The notes: generated by a model not told the origin, from the letters alone. Shown: positions 13,948-23,556, numbered from the stretch's first letter. The stretch: DNA of 64,000 bases from Clostridium_AB sp036639235 (GCF_036639235.1 NZ_JAVWJB010000007.1:15853-79852), one strand, 5' to 3'. A program made the numbers and translations.

Positions 13948-16239
13948 CTATTCATCATAATTTGATAGGTCATCCTTTGAAATAAGCACCTGTCTTGGCT
14001 TACTTCCTTCCTGGGGACCTACTATTCCTCGTTGCTCCATTGACTCTATAAGTCTAGATGCTCTGTTAAATCCTATTCTGAGCCTTCTTTGCAGCATAGA
14101 TGCTGATGCTTGACCATAGTCAACAGCTACTTGAATTGCTTCATTAAGTAGCACGTCATCATCTTCATCTATATGCTTAGATTCAGGCTTAATCTTATCG
14201 ATTTCTTCAATAGCTTCTTCTGAGTATTCTTCATCTGAGGATTCTTTAAGGAAGTTAACTATATTCTCAACATCCTCTTCAGATATAAATGCACCCTGTA
14301 CTCTAATTGGCTTATTTTCACCTATCGGAAGAAATAGCATATCCCCTCGTCCAAGAAGTTTTTCTGCACCGCCCATATCAAGGATTGTTCTAGAATCTGT
14401 CTGGCTTGATACTGCAAATGATATTCTACTTGGTATATTAGCTTTAATAACCCCTGTAATAACATCCACAGATGGTCTTTGCGTAGCTATAATTAGATGC
14501 AGACCTGCTGCTCTAGCCATCTGTGAAAGTCTACAAATTGAGTCTTCAACATCTGATGGAGATGCCATCATAAGATCAGCAAGCTCATCAATTATTATAA
14601 CTATTTTAGGCATTTTCTTACCTATGCCCTTTGTTTTAACTAAATTATTATATCCATCAATGTTTCTAACACTATTTTCAGCAAATATTTTGTATCTATC
14701 ATTCATTTCATTTACTGCCCAGTATAAAGCTGATGCAGCTTTTTTAGGATCAGTTACAACAGGAATTAGTAGGTGTGGAATTCCATTATAAATAGAAAGT
14801 TCAACAACCTTAGGATCAATCATTATCATTTTTACATCCTCAGGAGATGATTTATAAATAAGACTTGTTATAAGAGTATTTATACAAACACTCTTACCTG
14901 ATCCTGTAGCACCTGCAATAAGTAAATGAGGCATCTTTCCTATATCAGTTACCATACACTTACCTGTAATATCTTTTCCTAGTGCAAAACTAAGATTTGA
15001 ACCAAATTCAATAAATTCGTGTGATTCAATTACTTCTCTAAGGGATACCGGTGATACATTTTTGTTTGGAACCTCAATTCCAACTGCTGCCTTACCTGGT
15101 ATTGGGGCTTCAATTCTAACTGATGAAGTTGCAAGTGACAATGCTAAGTCATCAGAAAGATTAACTATTTTACTAACCTTAACACCAGGACTTGGTTGAA
15201 GTTCATATCTTGTAACCGATGGTCCACGCCTAACTTGCATAACTTTTGCATCAACATTAAAACTTTGAAGAGTATCCTCAAGTAATTTAGCATTTTCAAG
15301 AAGACTTTTCTTATCATCCTGATTATTAGTTGAATTTATCTCACCAAGTAATTTAATATCAGGAAAAATATATTCCTTTTCTATTATTTCCGTATTAATT
15401 GACTCAATAGAATCTATTATTGTTACTGCTGATTCCTTTTCTACTTTAGAAGTTTTAACTTCTTTCTTAGCTGAAACATTTGAATCCATAACAGTATAGA
15501 AAGGCTTACTTATATCCTCTTCCTTTTTATCCTTTTCAAATGAATCAAATATTTTAATATCCTCATCAATCGAGGCTGATTTTTCATCTTCATCAATTAT
15601 AATACTAGATGGCTTATCTTCAGTTTTATTAGGAACTTTTTCCTTAACCTTTTTAGCTGCTTCTGCACCATAATTAAATGTGTTTCTAATCTTATCTATG
15701 ATTATGTATAAAATATCTACTAATGATACCTCTGTAATTATAATTGTTAAAATAATTCCTATACATATAAGTATTATATATGTTCCAACACTACCAAACA
15801 TTAAAATTAGTGGAAGAGCTATTAATTCAGATATTATACCTCCCCCCATTTTTTCCATTCCAAGCTGAGCTGAATATGTTAATTTTTCTATAAATCCTAC
15901 CTGACTTTCCCCTAGGGAATAACCAACATGTATCATTGTAATAATTGTTATTACAAACAAACTTATACATATAAATTTCTTTTCAATTAACATATATCCT
16001 TTTTTTAGTATAAATAAAATTGATGTACCTAGCATTACAATAGGTATTAAATAGGAAGTTATACCAAATAAGCTGAATATTAAATCTCTCATCCATACAC
16101 CAATAAGCCCTGATGGCTTTATATATATACTAAATCCTACTAATATTGAAAATGCAAACAGAAAAAGTCCATATATTTCTGTTTTATATCTTTCCGTAAT
16201 AGAATCCTTTTGTTTTTTATGTTTATTATTTCTTGGCAA
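13948..16239 (-). CDS. ftsK: DNA translocase FtsK/SpoIIIE
   Basis: Membrane-anchored ATPase that pumps chromosomal DNA at the division or sporulation septum. 763 residues: about four membrane helices in the first 180, a charged linker to about 290, then the RecA-like motor with Walker A GATGSGKS (443-450) and Walker B IVIIIDELADLMM, and a C-terminal gamma winged helix (SMLQRRLRIGFNRASRLIE) that reads polarity sequences. The start is TTG at 16239, about seven bases after GGTGG. With one visible copy I cannot tell whether it serves division, sporulation or both. Its job is linked to Xer recombination at dif, so a recombinase gene in the same window is notable. Confidence 0.95.
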   Translation of the reverse strand: MPRNNKHKKQKDSITERYKTEIYGLFLFAFSILVGFSIYIKPSGLIGVWMRDLIFSLFGITSYLIPIVMLGTSILFILKKGYMLIEKKFICISLFVITIITMIHVGYSLGESQVGFIEKLTYSAQLGMEKMGGGIISELIALPLILMFGSVGTYIILICIGIILTIIITEVSLVDILYIIIDKIRNTFNYGAEAAKKVKEKVPNKTEDKPSSIIIDEDEKSASIDEDIKIFDSFEKDKKEEDISKPFYTVMDSNVSAKKEVKTSKVEKESAVTIIDSIESINTEIIEKEYIFPDIKLLGEINSTNNQDDKKSLLENAKLLEDTLQSFNVDAKVMQVRRGPSVTRYELQPSPGVKVSKIVNLSDDLALSLATSSVRIEAPIPGKAAVGIEVPNKNVSPVSLREVIESHEFIEFGSNLSFALGKDITGKCMVTDIGKMPHLLIAGATGSGKSVCINTLITSLIYKSSPEDVKMIMIDPKVVELSIYNGIPHLLIPVVTDPKKAASALYWAVNEMNDRYKIFAENSVRNIDGYNNLVKTKGIGKKMPKIVIIIDELADLMMASPSDVEDSICRLSQMARAAGLHLIIATQRPSVDVITGVIKANIPSRISFAVSSQTDSRTILDMGGAEKLLGRGDMLFLPIGENKPIRVQGAFISEEDVENIVNFLKESSDEEYSEEAIEEIDKIKPESKHIDEDDDVLLNEAIQVAVDYGQASASMLQRRLRIGFNRASRLIESMEQRGIVGPQEGSKPRQVLISKDDLSNYDE

Positions 16240-16320
16240 AACAACACCACCCTTAGCTTAATTCTTTAGTCAACTTGAAAACTCCTTTTATAGCTAAATA
16301 TTTTATAAATAACATAAATA

Positions 16321-16359
16321 AAAAACTTTGTTAACATATTATATATTAACAAAGTTTTT
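16321..16359 (-). terminator. tepA terminator
   Basis: AAAAACTTTGTTAA pairs with TTAACAAAGTTTTT around an 11-base loop, with a T run on the minus strand. Just beyond the tepA stop. Confidence 0.8.
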
Positions 16360-16366
16360 GTAAAGT

Positions 16367-17092
16367 TTATACCTCTTTTTTTTCCTCTATTAATTCACGA
16401 AGCTTATTAAGTGCCTTGCCTATTCCTCCAACTTCTTTAATTATACCAAGTTCTGTGGCCTTCTCTCCAATAATAATAGTACCAACATCATTTAAAAGCT
16501 CATCTGTTTGCATCATAAGGTTATATAGCTTATCTTTAGATATATTTGAATTACGTGTAATAAAGCTAATAATTCTATCCTGCATCTTATTAAAGTACTC
16601 AAATGTTTGAGGGGCACCTATTACAAGCCCATTCATTCTTATTGGATGTATAATCATTGTGGCAGTAGGCGTAATATATGAATAATCTGTACATACTGCA
16701 AGAGGTACCCCTATACTATGACTACCTCCAACAACAAGTGATACTGTTGGCTTTGTTAATGAGTTTATCATCTCAGATATAGCAAGCCCAGCCTCTACAT
16801 CACCACCTACAGTATTAAGAACAACTAATACCCCTTTAACCTTAGGGTTTTGTTCAGCAGCTATAAGTTGAGGTATAACGTGCTCATATCTTGTAGCCTT
16901 AGTTTGTGGTGGAAGAACATTATGACCTTCTACTTGACCAATAATATTAATTGTAAATATATCATCACAGCCATCTGGTATAGCTGCATTTCCTAATTGC
17001 TTCAAATTTTCAAGCTTTTCGTTGTTTTCTGCCTGTTTGTCTACAGGATTTTTTTCCTGTTCATAATTATTTTTGTTTGAATCTAATACCAA
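16367..17092 (-). CDS. tepA: ClpP-like serine protease, TepA family
   Basis: Member of the ClpP/crotonase superfamily close to Bacillus TepA (YmfB), which has been linked to protein export and spore formation. After a charged 40-residue N-terminus comes the ClpP fold: VLVVLNTVGGDVEAGLAI forms the oxyanion region, GGSHSIGVPLAV holds the likely nucleophile serine, and MIIHPIR the histidine. Start TTG at 17092 (241 residues) has GAGG eight bases upstream; the in-frame GTG at 17101 is part of that ribosome site. It lies between ftsK and dapG, a context shared with B. subtilis. Regulated role unknown. Confidence 0.85.
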   Translation of the reverse strand: MVLDSNKNNYEQEKNPVDKQAENNEKLENLKQLGNAAIPDGCDDIFTINIIGQVEGHNVLPPQTKATRYEHVIPQLIAAEQNPKVKGVLVVLNTVGGDVEAGLAISEMINSLTKPTVSLVVGGSHSIGVPLAVCTDYSYITPTATMIIHPIRMNGLVIGAPQTFEYFNKMQDRIISFITRNSNISKDKLYNLMMQTDELLNDVGTIIIGEKATELGIIKEVGGIGKALNKLRELIEEKKEV

Positions 17093-17150
17093 GTAAAACA
17101 CCTCATTTTATTTTTAGTATTAGTTTCTTTAATTTATAAAATAATATGCT

Positions 17151-17180
17151 AAAAAGGATAGGAAAATATTTTCCTATCCT
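17151..17180 (-). terminator. dapG terminator
   Basis: Perfect stem AGGATAGGAAAAT with ATTTTCCTATCCT, then T run on the minus strand, six bases after the dapG stop. Confidence 0.88.
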
Positions 17181-17185
17181 GATTT

Positions 17186-18379
17186 TTATTTTTCTAGATT
17201 AAATTCATTGTGAAGACTATTTATAGCACGGTGAGTATCTTCACCTTTAACTAGACACCATATTGTCATATGTGAGTCAGCTGTTTGAAGAACTTCAATT
17301 CCGCCTTTATTAAGTGCCATAAGAATTCTAGACATAACACCTGGAATTCCCTTCATACCACTGCCTATAACTGATACCTTACTACAGTTTCTAATTATAT
17401 TGTAGTTAAGTCCTCTCTCTTTAAGAAGGTTATTTACTTTTTCCGTATCATTATCATCTATAGTAAATGCTTTATAGTTTGGAAATACATTAATAAGATC
17501 AATACTTATTCCCATTTCTGCAAGGGTAAAGAATAGTTCGTTTGAGTTATCAGCTCCATTGTCAAATCTTATACTTACCTGTGTTCTACAAGGCATATGA
17601 GTAACACCAGTAATTATGTGACTTGAGTTAATTTCTTCCTTCGAAGATATTATTGTTCCCTTAGCATCGGACATAGTGTTTTTAATGTAAACAGGTATAT
17701 TGCCCCTCATAGCATATGAAACTGCCCTTGGGTGAATAACCTTAGCACCATGATCTGCTAACTGGAATACTTCGCTGTAGCTAATACTATCAATTATTTT
17801 AGCATCATTAACTATTCTAGGGTCTGCTGTCATGATTCCATCTACATCTGTATATATTTCTATTGCTTTAGCCTTTAAAGCCTCTCCTATAACAGTTGCA
17901 GAGGTATCACTTCCACCACGACCAATAGTAGTAAGTTCATTATTCATTGTAGCCCCTTGGAACCCAGTTATAATAGGTATGATTCCAGCAAGTAATAAGT
18001 CATATACTTTTACAGGGTCTACCTTAATGATTTCAGCGTTACCATAGTTATTATCTGTTATTATTCCTGCTTGCCCTCCAGTTAGAACGCGTGTTCTAAG
18101 ACCCTTTTTATTAAGAGTATCTGATAGAACAACTGCAGAAATTATTTCACCACAGCACATTAAAAGGTCTTTTTCCTGAGCAGATGTAGATTCTTTAACA
18201 TCTACTAAAGATAAAAGAGTGTCAGTTGCATAAGGATCTCCCTTCCTTCCAATTGCAGATACTACAACCACAGGTAAAAATCCATCATTTGAAGCCTTTT
18301 CTATTTTAGAAGCAACAAGTTCTCTAGTTTCAGCCGTTGCTACTGACGTACCTCCGAATTTCTGTACTAATATATTCAT
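17186..18379 (-). CDS. dapG: aspartate kinase
   Basis: Phosphorylates aspartate, first step toward lysine, threonine, methionine and diaminopimelate for peptidoglycan. 397 residues with kinase domain (KFGGTSV at 8-14, GRGGSDTSATVIGEAL) and two C-terminal ACT domains that normally bind amino-acid effectors. Position between tepA and ylmC/dut matches the DapG (aspartokinase I) neighbourhood of B. subtilis, where it is tied to sporulation-stage dipicolinate and cell-wall synthesis. The start follows AAGGGGGA. No lysine riboswitch fits in the 80-base upstream gap, so control is probably allosteric. Confidence 0.92.
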   Translation of the reverse strand: MNILVQKFGGTSVATAETRELVASKIEKASNDGFLPVVVVSAIGRKGDPYATDTLLSLVDVKESTSAQEKDLLMCCGEIISAVVLSDTLNKKGLRTRVLTGGQAGIITDNNYGNAEIIKVDPVKVYDLLLAGIIPIITGFQGATMNNELTTIGRGGSDTSATVIGEALKAKAIEIYTDVDGIMTADPRIVNDAKIIDSISYSEVFQLADHGAKVIHPRAVSYAMRGNIPVYIKNTMSDAKGTIISSKEEINSSHIITGVTHMPCRTQVSIRFDNGADNSNELFFTLAEMGISIDLINVFPNYKAFTIDDNDTEKVNNLLKERGLNYNIIRNCSKVSVIGSGMKGIPGVMSRILMALNKGGIEVLQTADSHMTIWCLVKGEDTHRAINSLHNEFNLEK

Positions 18380-18459
18380 TTTTATCCCCCTTATTGCTAC
18401 ATATATTTCTACATACTAATATATTATACCCTCTTATTGTAAAATTGTGAAAATAAATT

Positions 18460-18705
18460 TTATATTTTATGGTCAAAAATTAATGTTCTATCACAAACCT
18501 TCATTTTTGCTGTCCATGGAAGGAAAATATTCCCCGAATCTTTAAATGAGAAAAAAGATGATTTACTTTCATATGCTTCAAGTCCAATTAATTCTCCATT
18601 ATCTCTTGAGAATATCATATCGCATTCACCTATAAAACCATATTTTTCTCCGTTATATATGTTTATTATTTCAAGATTAGTTATTTCTGAAAGTCTTTTA
18701 CTCAT
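18460..18705 (-). CDS. ylmC: YlmC/YmxH family PRC-barrel sporulation protein
   Basis: An 81-residue single PRC-barrel protein. SKRLSEITNLEIINIYNGEKYGFIGECD and the end FLPWTAKMKVCDRTLI match the clostridial and Bacillus YlmC/YmxH family, whose members are expressed during sporulation but have no settled biochemical role. The ATG follows AGGAGG with a six-base spacer. It lies between dapG and dut, as ymxH lies near dapG and ylxY in B. subtilis. Confidence 0.85.
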   Translation of the reverse strand: MSKRLSEITNLEIINIYNGEKYGFIGECDMIFSRDNGELIGLEAYESKSSFFSFKDSGNIFLPWTAKMKVCDRTLIFDHKI

Positions 18706-18742
18706 AATATACCTCCTAAAAACAAATATAGTTATGTATATT

Positions 18743-18767
18743 AAAAAACAGGTGGTTATAGACCTGT
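18743..18767 (-). terminator. dut terminator, overlapping the stop codon
   Basis: On the minus strand ACAGGT pairs with ACCTGT around eight bases that include the dut stop, then six T. Short stem, probably moderate strength. Confidence 0.65.
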
Positions 18768-19190
18768 TGATCCAAAACCACCTGCTGCTCTTTCAGTATC
18801 ATCTAGTTCTTCAACTTCAATGATATCTGGAGTCTTTATTTTATTAATAACCATTTGGGCAACTCTGTCCCCTCTTTTAATGGTAAAGTCTTCTGTTCCA
18901 AAGTTAATCATTATAAGGTTAATTTCACCTCTATAATCACTATCTATAGTTCCAGGAGAATTAACAAGTCCAAGTCCATTTTTAATTGCAAGACCACTTC
19001 TAGGTCTTACCTGTGCTTCATATCCACTTTCAATAGATATTGCTATTCCAGTTGGAATTAGTTTAATTTCACCCTTTTTAATAATAGTGTCACCTTCTAC
19101 TGCTGCATATAAGTCCATTCCTGCAGCACCTTCAGTCATGTACTTTGGAGTAGGTAAATCCTTTGATATTTTCTTAATATAAAGCTTCAT
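18756..19190 (-). CDS. dut: dUTP diphosphatase
   Basis: Hydrolyses dUTP to dUMP, keeping uracil out of DNA and feeding thymidylate synthesis. The 144-residue trimeric-type dUTPase shows all five motifs, including GMDLYA, RPRSGLAIK, GTIDSDYRGE with catalytic Asp83, GDRVAQMV and the C-terminal arm RAAGGFGSTGL. The ribosome site AAGGAGG lies 24 bases before the ATG, too far for direct use, but a seven-base-pair hairpin (19198-19214) fills the gap and would bring it to seven bases when folded. No better start exists, since an in-frame stop is just upstream. Confidence 0.95.
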   Translation of the reverse strand: MKLYIKKISKDLPTPKYMTEGAAGMDLYAAVEGDTIIKKGEIKLIPTGIAISIESGYEAQVRPRSGLAIKNGLGLVNSPGTIDSDYRGEINLIMINFGTEDFTIKRGDRVAQMVINKIKTPDIIEVEELDDTERAAGGFGSTGL

Positions 19191-19197
19191 AGTAATA

Positions 19198-19214
19198 TAG
19201 CTATTAGATAGCTA
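19198..19214 (-). promoter_or_regulatory. hairpin between ribosome site and start codon of dut
   Basis: TAGCTAT and ATAGCTA pair with a three-base loop, placed directly after AGGAGG (19215-19220) and seven bases before the ATG. Phage T4 gene 38 is the known precedent for such a bridged site. Confidence 0.55.
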
Positions 19215-19223
19215 CCTCCTTTG

Positions 19224-20483
19224 TTAATTTAATATGTAAGATTCAAATTCATCTGTAGTAATATCTTTCCCAACTACCGCAGCAGATATTATGCCATCTT
19301 CAAATACATAGTCAATAACCTTATCTACATCTTCCTTAGTAATATTGTCTATTTTCTCAAGAGTTTCAGCAGGAGTTTTTGTTTTGCCAAGTGTAAGCTC
19401 TGCTTTACCCATGCCAAACATAAGATTTGAAACTCCTTCAAGGCCTAATATATAACTTCCCTTAAGTTGTTCTTTAATCTTGCTTATTTCTTCTTCACTC
19501 ATTTTGTTTTTGTGTAAAGACTTAATCTCTTCTCTAATAAGTTTCATAGCATCTTCGAGATAAGCTGGATTACATGCAAAGTATATACTAAATATTCCAC
19601 AGTTTTTGTAAGATGATGGGTATGAATAAATAGTATACACATATCCCTTTTCTTCTCTTATAATTTGGAATAACTTAGAACTAGTTCCACTTCCAAAGAA
19701 GCTATTAACAGCAAGTAGGCTATATAGTCCCTCATCTCCTGATTTAAGCCCTTTAAGTGTTAATGTAACATGTACCTGCTCTATAGGCTTATTCTTAACT
19801 AGAATGTGATTTGAGTAGCTAGGTGTATCATCACATTGTAATGCATTGTTAGATTTTCTGAAATTATTAAATTTCTCTTCAAGTTCACTAATTAATTCAT
19901 CTTCTTTAAAGTTACCAGCTACTGAAATAATTGTATTATCTGTAGTATATCTTTCATTATAATAATCAAGTATACTTTCACGAGTAAATCCTGAAACTGT
20001 TTCATATGTACCAAGTATAGGATATGCAAGTGGATTTTCTCCCCATATACCCTTTGACTGAAGATCTGAAACAACATCCTCTGCAAGATCTTCATACATA
20101 CTTATTTCTTCAATAACTACAGATTTTTCTTTCTCAATATCTTCCTCTGTAAATAAAGGATTTATAACTATATCCGATAAAACATCTATTCCATTTTTAA
20201 AGTGATTATCTAATAACTTAACATAGTAGCATGTAGACTCTTTAGCTGTAAAAGCGTTAAGCTGTCCACCTAAAAATTCTATTTCTTCAGATATTTGTTT
20301 TGAGGATCTATTTTTACTTCCTTTAAAAAGCATATGTTCTATAAAATGTGATATTCCGTTATTAACCTTATTTTCATATCTTGAACCACTTTTAATCCAT
20401 ACTCCGATACTAATTGAATTAACATATGGTATATGTTCAAATATTACCTTAATTCCGTTGCTTAATATATGTCTTTTGTACAT
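19224..20483 (-). CDS. M16-family zinc peptidase (YmxG/MlpA type)
   Basis: A 419-residue single-unit M16 metallopeptidase resembling Bacillus YmxG (MlpA) and mitochondrial processing peptidase beta. The inverted zinc motif is His46, Glu49 and His50 in SHFIEHMLFKGS; the third ligand glutamate lies in the EKSVVIEEISMYED region. The second half forms the paired inactive domain. Cytosolic: no signal peptide. Neighbours ylxY and pnp match the B. subtilis order. MlpA in Bacillus affects extracellular protease output; the role here is inferred only. The start follows AGGAGG. Confidence 0.9.
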   Translation of the reverse strand: MYKRHILSNGIKVIFEHIPYVNSISIGVWIKSGSRYENKVNNGISHFIEHMLFKGSKNRSSKQISEEIEFLGGQLNAFTAKESTCYYVKLLDNHFKNGIDVLSDIVINPLFTEEDIEKEKSVVIEEISMYEDLAEDVVSDLQSKGIWGENPLAYPILGTYETVSGFTRESILDYYNERYTTDNTIISVAGNFKEDELISELEEKFNNFRKSNNALQCDDTPSYSNHILVKNKPIEQVHVTLTLKGLKSGDEGLYSLLAVNSFFGSGTSSKLFQIIREEKGYVYTIYSYPSSYKNCGIFSIYFACNPAYLEDAMKLIREEIKSLHKNKMSEEEISKIKEQLKGSYILGLEGVSNLMFGMGKAELTLGKTKTPAETLEKIDNITKEDVDKVIDYVFEDGIISAAVVGKDITTDEFESYILN

Positions 20484-20554
20484 ACGTACCTCCTAAGCGT
20501 TATATTGCATAAATCGATTATAAAATAAGTACCTACTTAAATCAACAATTATTA

Positions 20555-21262
20555 TTACTTAATATTAAGCAATTCAGTTACTGTTATTATCTCATAACCC
20601 TGTGATTTTATGTATTTCACAATAGAATCTAAAGACTTTTCTGTTATATCCTTTGGATGCATTAATATTATACCGCCTTCAGTAAGCTTTTTTGAAACTC
20701 TTTTTAGTATAAGGTCTGTTGATGCATCTTTCCTCCAGTCAATAGTATCAATATTAAATGTTACTAGTTTATGGTCCGCTTTTTGAATTACCTTTTGAGT
20801 ATTTTCATCAAAATCACCAAATGGTGGTTCAAAAAGTGTAGTTTTAATACCAAGTTCCCTATTTAAAAGGTCTTCAGTTAGTTTTATTTCCTTAATATTA
20901 TCCTCTAGACTAAGCTGTGTAGGCCTTTTGTGATAATAACCATGATTTTGTATATCATGTCCATTATCAAGTATTTCTTTAACTACAGGTATGTTTTTCT
21001 TAGCCCATACTCCACCAATAAAAAAACTTATCTTAATGTTATTTTCTTTTAGAGTTTCAAGCATTGATGGAAGTAAGTCTTCCCCCTCATATACGTTACA
21101 TGCAATGGCTACAACCTTCTTATCAGTATCCACCTTATCTATAGGTGTTATTGTGCTTTTGAAAACACTTTTACTATCTCCGTATATAATCCCTAAAAAT
21201 AGCATAAGAGCCATACCTAAAGCTAGGAACATAGTCTTTTGTAATATCCATTTTTTTATCAT
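20555..21262 (-). CDS. ylxY: YlxY-type polysaccharide deacetylase-like protein
   Basis: A 235-residue NodB-fold protein with an N-terminal membrane anchor or uncleaved signal (MFLALGMALMLFLGIIYG, about 10-28) and extracellular domain. The zinc histidines are present in NHGYYH and FEPPFGDFD is near canonical, but the usual first motif TFDD is replaced by IACNVYEGEDL, so the catalytic base and one metal ligand are missing. The same departure occurs in Bacillus YlxY/PdaB relatives. It may bind but not deacetylate glycan. It sits between the M16 peptidase gene and pnp, as in B. subtilis. Confidence 0.85.
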   Translation of the reverse strand: MIKKWILQKTMFLALGMALMLFLGIIYGDSKSVFKSTITPIDKVDTDKKVVAIACNVYEGEDLLPSMLETLKENNIKISFFIGGVWAKKNIPVVKEILDNGHDIQNHGYYHKRPTQLSLEDNIKEIKLTEDLLNRELGIKTTLFEPPFGDFDENTQKVIQKADHKLVTFNIDTIDWRKDASTDLILKRVSKKLTEGGIILMHPKDITEKSLDSIVKYIKSQGYEIITVTELLNIK

Positions 21263-21325
21263 TTTACACCCTTATTTAAAATGCTATACATGTTATTTTA
21301 TTAATAACTTACCTATAAAAGAACA

Positions 21326-21353
21326 TAAAAAAAAGGCTTTTAAAAGCCCTTTT
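21326..21353 (-). terminator. pnp terminator
   Basis: AAGGGCTT pairs with AAGCCTTT, then eight T on the minus strand. Located just after the pnp stop and before ylxY. Confidence 0.75.
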
Positions 21354-21357
21354 AGGA

Positions 21358-23472
21358 TTATTCCGTAGTTTCCTTTTCTTCTGTTGTTTCTTTCTTAATA
21401 GCATCTTTTCTTGAAAGGTTAATTCTTCCTTGACCATCAATTTCAGTAACCTTAACAAGTATTTCGTCGCCAATGCTAACAACATCTTCAACCTTATTTA
21501 CTCTTTCATGAGCAAGCTTAGATATATGAACAAGTCCTTCCTTACCAGGTAGAACTTCAACAAAAGCACCAAATGCAGTTATTCTGTTTACCTTTCCAAG
21601 GTATATTTCACCTGCTTCTACTTCCTTAACTATTCCTTCAACAATTGCTTTAGCACTGTTTCCAGCTTCAGTATTAGGAGCACAGATAAATAATCTTCCG
21701 TCATCTTCAATATCGATTTTAACGCCTGTTTCAGCTATTATCTTATTAATAGTCTTACCACCTGGCCCTATAATATCTCTAATCTTATCTGGGTGGATGT
21801 TCATTGAGATAATTCTAGGTGCGTATGGTGAAAGATCACTCTTATGAACCGGAATAGCCTCAAGCATGTTATCAAGAATTGTAAGTCTAGCAATTCTTGC
21901 CTTCTCTACAGTTTCCTTAATAATATCTTCTGGAATTCCCTTAATCTTTGTATCAACTTGGATTGCAGTAATACCCTTAGTAGTTCCTGCTACCTTAAAG
22001 TCCATATCTCCAAAGAAATCTTCAATACCTTGAATATCAGTTAATACTTCATATTCACTAGCATCATCATTAGTTACAAGCCCCATTGCTATACCAGCAA
22101 CTGGTCTCTTAATAGGAACACCAGCATCCATAAGTGCTAGAGTACTTGCACAAACACTTGCCTGTGAAGTTGAACCGTTTGAGCTTATTACCTCTGATAC
22201 AAGTCTTATAGTATATGGGAATTCTGATTCATTTGGGATAACTGGCTCAAGCGCTTTTTCAGCAAGTGCTCCGTGACCAATTTCACGTCTACCAGGTCCT
22301 CTCATAAATCTTACTTCACCAACACTATATGGTGGGAAGTTGTAATGATGCATGTATCTCTTTGATTCTTCTTCACTAAGTCCATCAATAACCTGTACAT
22401 CACCTAATGCTCCAAGAGTAGCAACAGTCATAACTTGAGTTTGACCTCTTTGGAATACACCTGACCCATGAGTTCTTGGAAGTATGCTAACATCACTTAT
22501 AAGTTCTCTTATTTGATCAAATTCTCTTCCATCTGGTCTAGTCTTTTCCTTAATAACCATAGTTCTAACCTGCTTCTTCTGCATGTTATAAATTACGTTA
22601 TCTATATCTTTAAGGTTATCTGGATAAATTTCTTCAAACTTAGTGAAGATCTTATCTTTAATAGCATCAACCTTTTCTTGTCTTTCTTCCTTATTTGAAC
22701 ATCTCATTGCATCAAATAATTCATCATATGCAAAGTTCATTACAGCTTCTTCAATTTCCTCTGGAACCTTGTATAGATTTGGTATGTTCTTTTCCTTACC
22801 AACAGCAGCTATAACTTCTTCTTGGAATGCAATTGATTCTTTACATCCTTCAAATCCAATCATAATAGCTTCATACATAACATCCTCTGGGATTTCGTCT
22901 CCGCTAGCTTCAATCATCATTACTCTTTCTTTAGTAGCACAAACAGTTAAGTGAAGGTCACTTTTTTCTCTTTGCTCAAGTGTTGGGTTAACAACTATTT
23001 CCCCATCAACTCTTCCTACAAGTACGGCACCAAGTGGTCCCTCAAAAGGAATGTCTGATATTGATAGAGCAAGTGATGCTCCATTAATAGCTAGAATTTC
23101 AGGTGAGTTGTCTGAATCTACTGAAAGAACAGTACAAACTACCTGTACATCGTTAAAATATCCCTTAGGGAAAAGTGGTCTAATAGGTCTATCTATTGCT
23201 CTTGCTGATAGAATAGCCTTTTCTGAAGGTCTACCTTCACGCTTTATAAAACCTCCTGGGATCTTACCAACAGCGTATAGTCTTTCCTCGTAGTCAACAC
23301 TTAAAGGAAAGAAGTCTATTCCATCCTTTGGCTTTGCAGAAGAATTAGCATTTACAAGTAAATATGTTTCACCATAGCTTATAAGTACAGAACCATTTGA
23401 TAACAGGGCATACTTACCAACTTCAGCCTTAAGCTTTCTATTCACAAAATTAGTTTCGAATATTTGGTGCAT
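21358..23472 (-). CDS. pnp: polyribonucleotide nucleotidyltransferase (PNPase)
   Basis: Phosphorolytic 3'-5' exoribonuclease of RNA decay. Order: two RNase PH domains separated by a helical linker, KH domain (DIIGPGGKTINKIIAETG) and S1 domain (GAFVEVLPGKEGLVHISKLA). Typical phosphate-site residues appear in SNGSTSQASVCAS. Start at 23472 (704 residues) because AGGAGG is seven bases upstream; the extra MKGGCL of the longer frame is non-coding. A hairpin (23501-23526) close to the ribosome site might mediate autoregulation as in other bacteria, which is inference. rpsO lies upstream behind a terminator. Confidence 0.97.
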   Translation of the reverse strand: MHQIFETNFVNRKLKAEVGKYALLSNGSVLISYGETYLLVNANSSAKPKDGIDFFPLSVDYEERLYAVGKIPGGFIKREGRPSEKAILSARAIDRPIRPLFPKGYFNDVQVVCTVLSVDSDNSPEILAINGASLALSISDIPFEGPLGAVLVGRVDGEIVVNPTLEQREKSDLHLTVCATKERVMMIEASGDEIPEDVMYEAIMIGFEGCKESIAFQEEVIAAVGKEKNIPNLYKVPEEIEEAVMNFAYDELFDAMRCSNKEERQEKVDAIKDKIFTKFEEIYPDNLKDIDNVIYNMQKKQVRTMVIKEKTRPDGREFDQIRELISDVSILPRTHGSGVFQRGQTQVMTVATLGALGDVQVIDGLSEEESKRYMHHYNFPPYSVGEVRFMRGPGRREIGHGALAEKALEPVIPNESEFPYTIRLVSEVISSNGSTSQASVCASTLALMDAGVPIKRPVAGIAMGLVTNDDASEYEVLTDIQGIEDFFGDMDFKVAGTTKGITAIQVDTKIKGIPEDIIKETVEKARIARLTILDNMLEAIPVHKSDLSPYAPRIISMNIHPDKIRDIIGPGGKTINKIIAETGVKIDIEDDGRLFICAPNTEAGNSAKAIVEGIVKEVEAGEIYLGKVNRITAFGAFVEVLPGKEGLVHISKLAHERVNKVEDVVSIGDEILVKVTEIDGQGRINLSRKDAIKKETTEEKETTE

Positions 23473-23500
23473 TAAGCAGCCTCCTTTCATTAACGAATTA

Positions 23501-23526
23501 AAGTATCATTATTATTATGAATACTT
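23501..23526 (-). promoter_or_regulatory. pnp leader hairpin
   Basis: Minus strand AAGTATTCAT pairs with ATGATACTT (one bulged T) around a seven-base loop, about 10 bases upstream of the pnp ribosome site. Confidence 0.4.
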
Positions 23527-23556
23527 TTTATAGATTTTAACACTATGTATAAAAAT

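Noticed and set aside
18380..18459. Lysine riboswitch before dapG
   Set aside because: The gap is 80 bases, too short for the roughly 170-base lysine aptamer.
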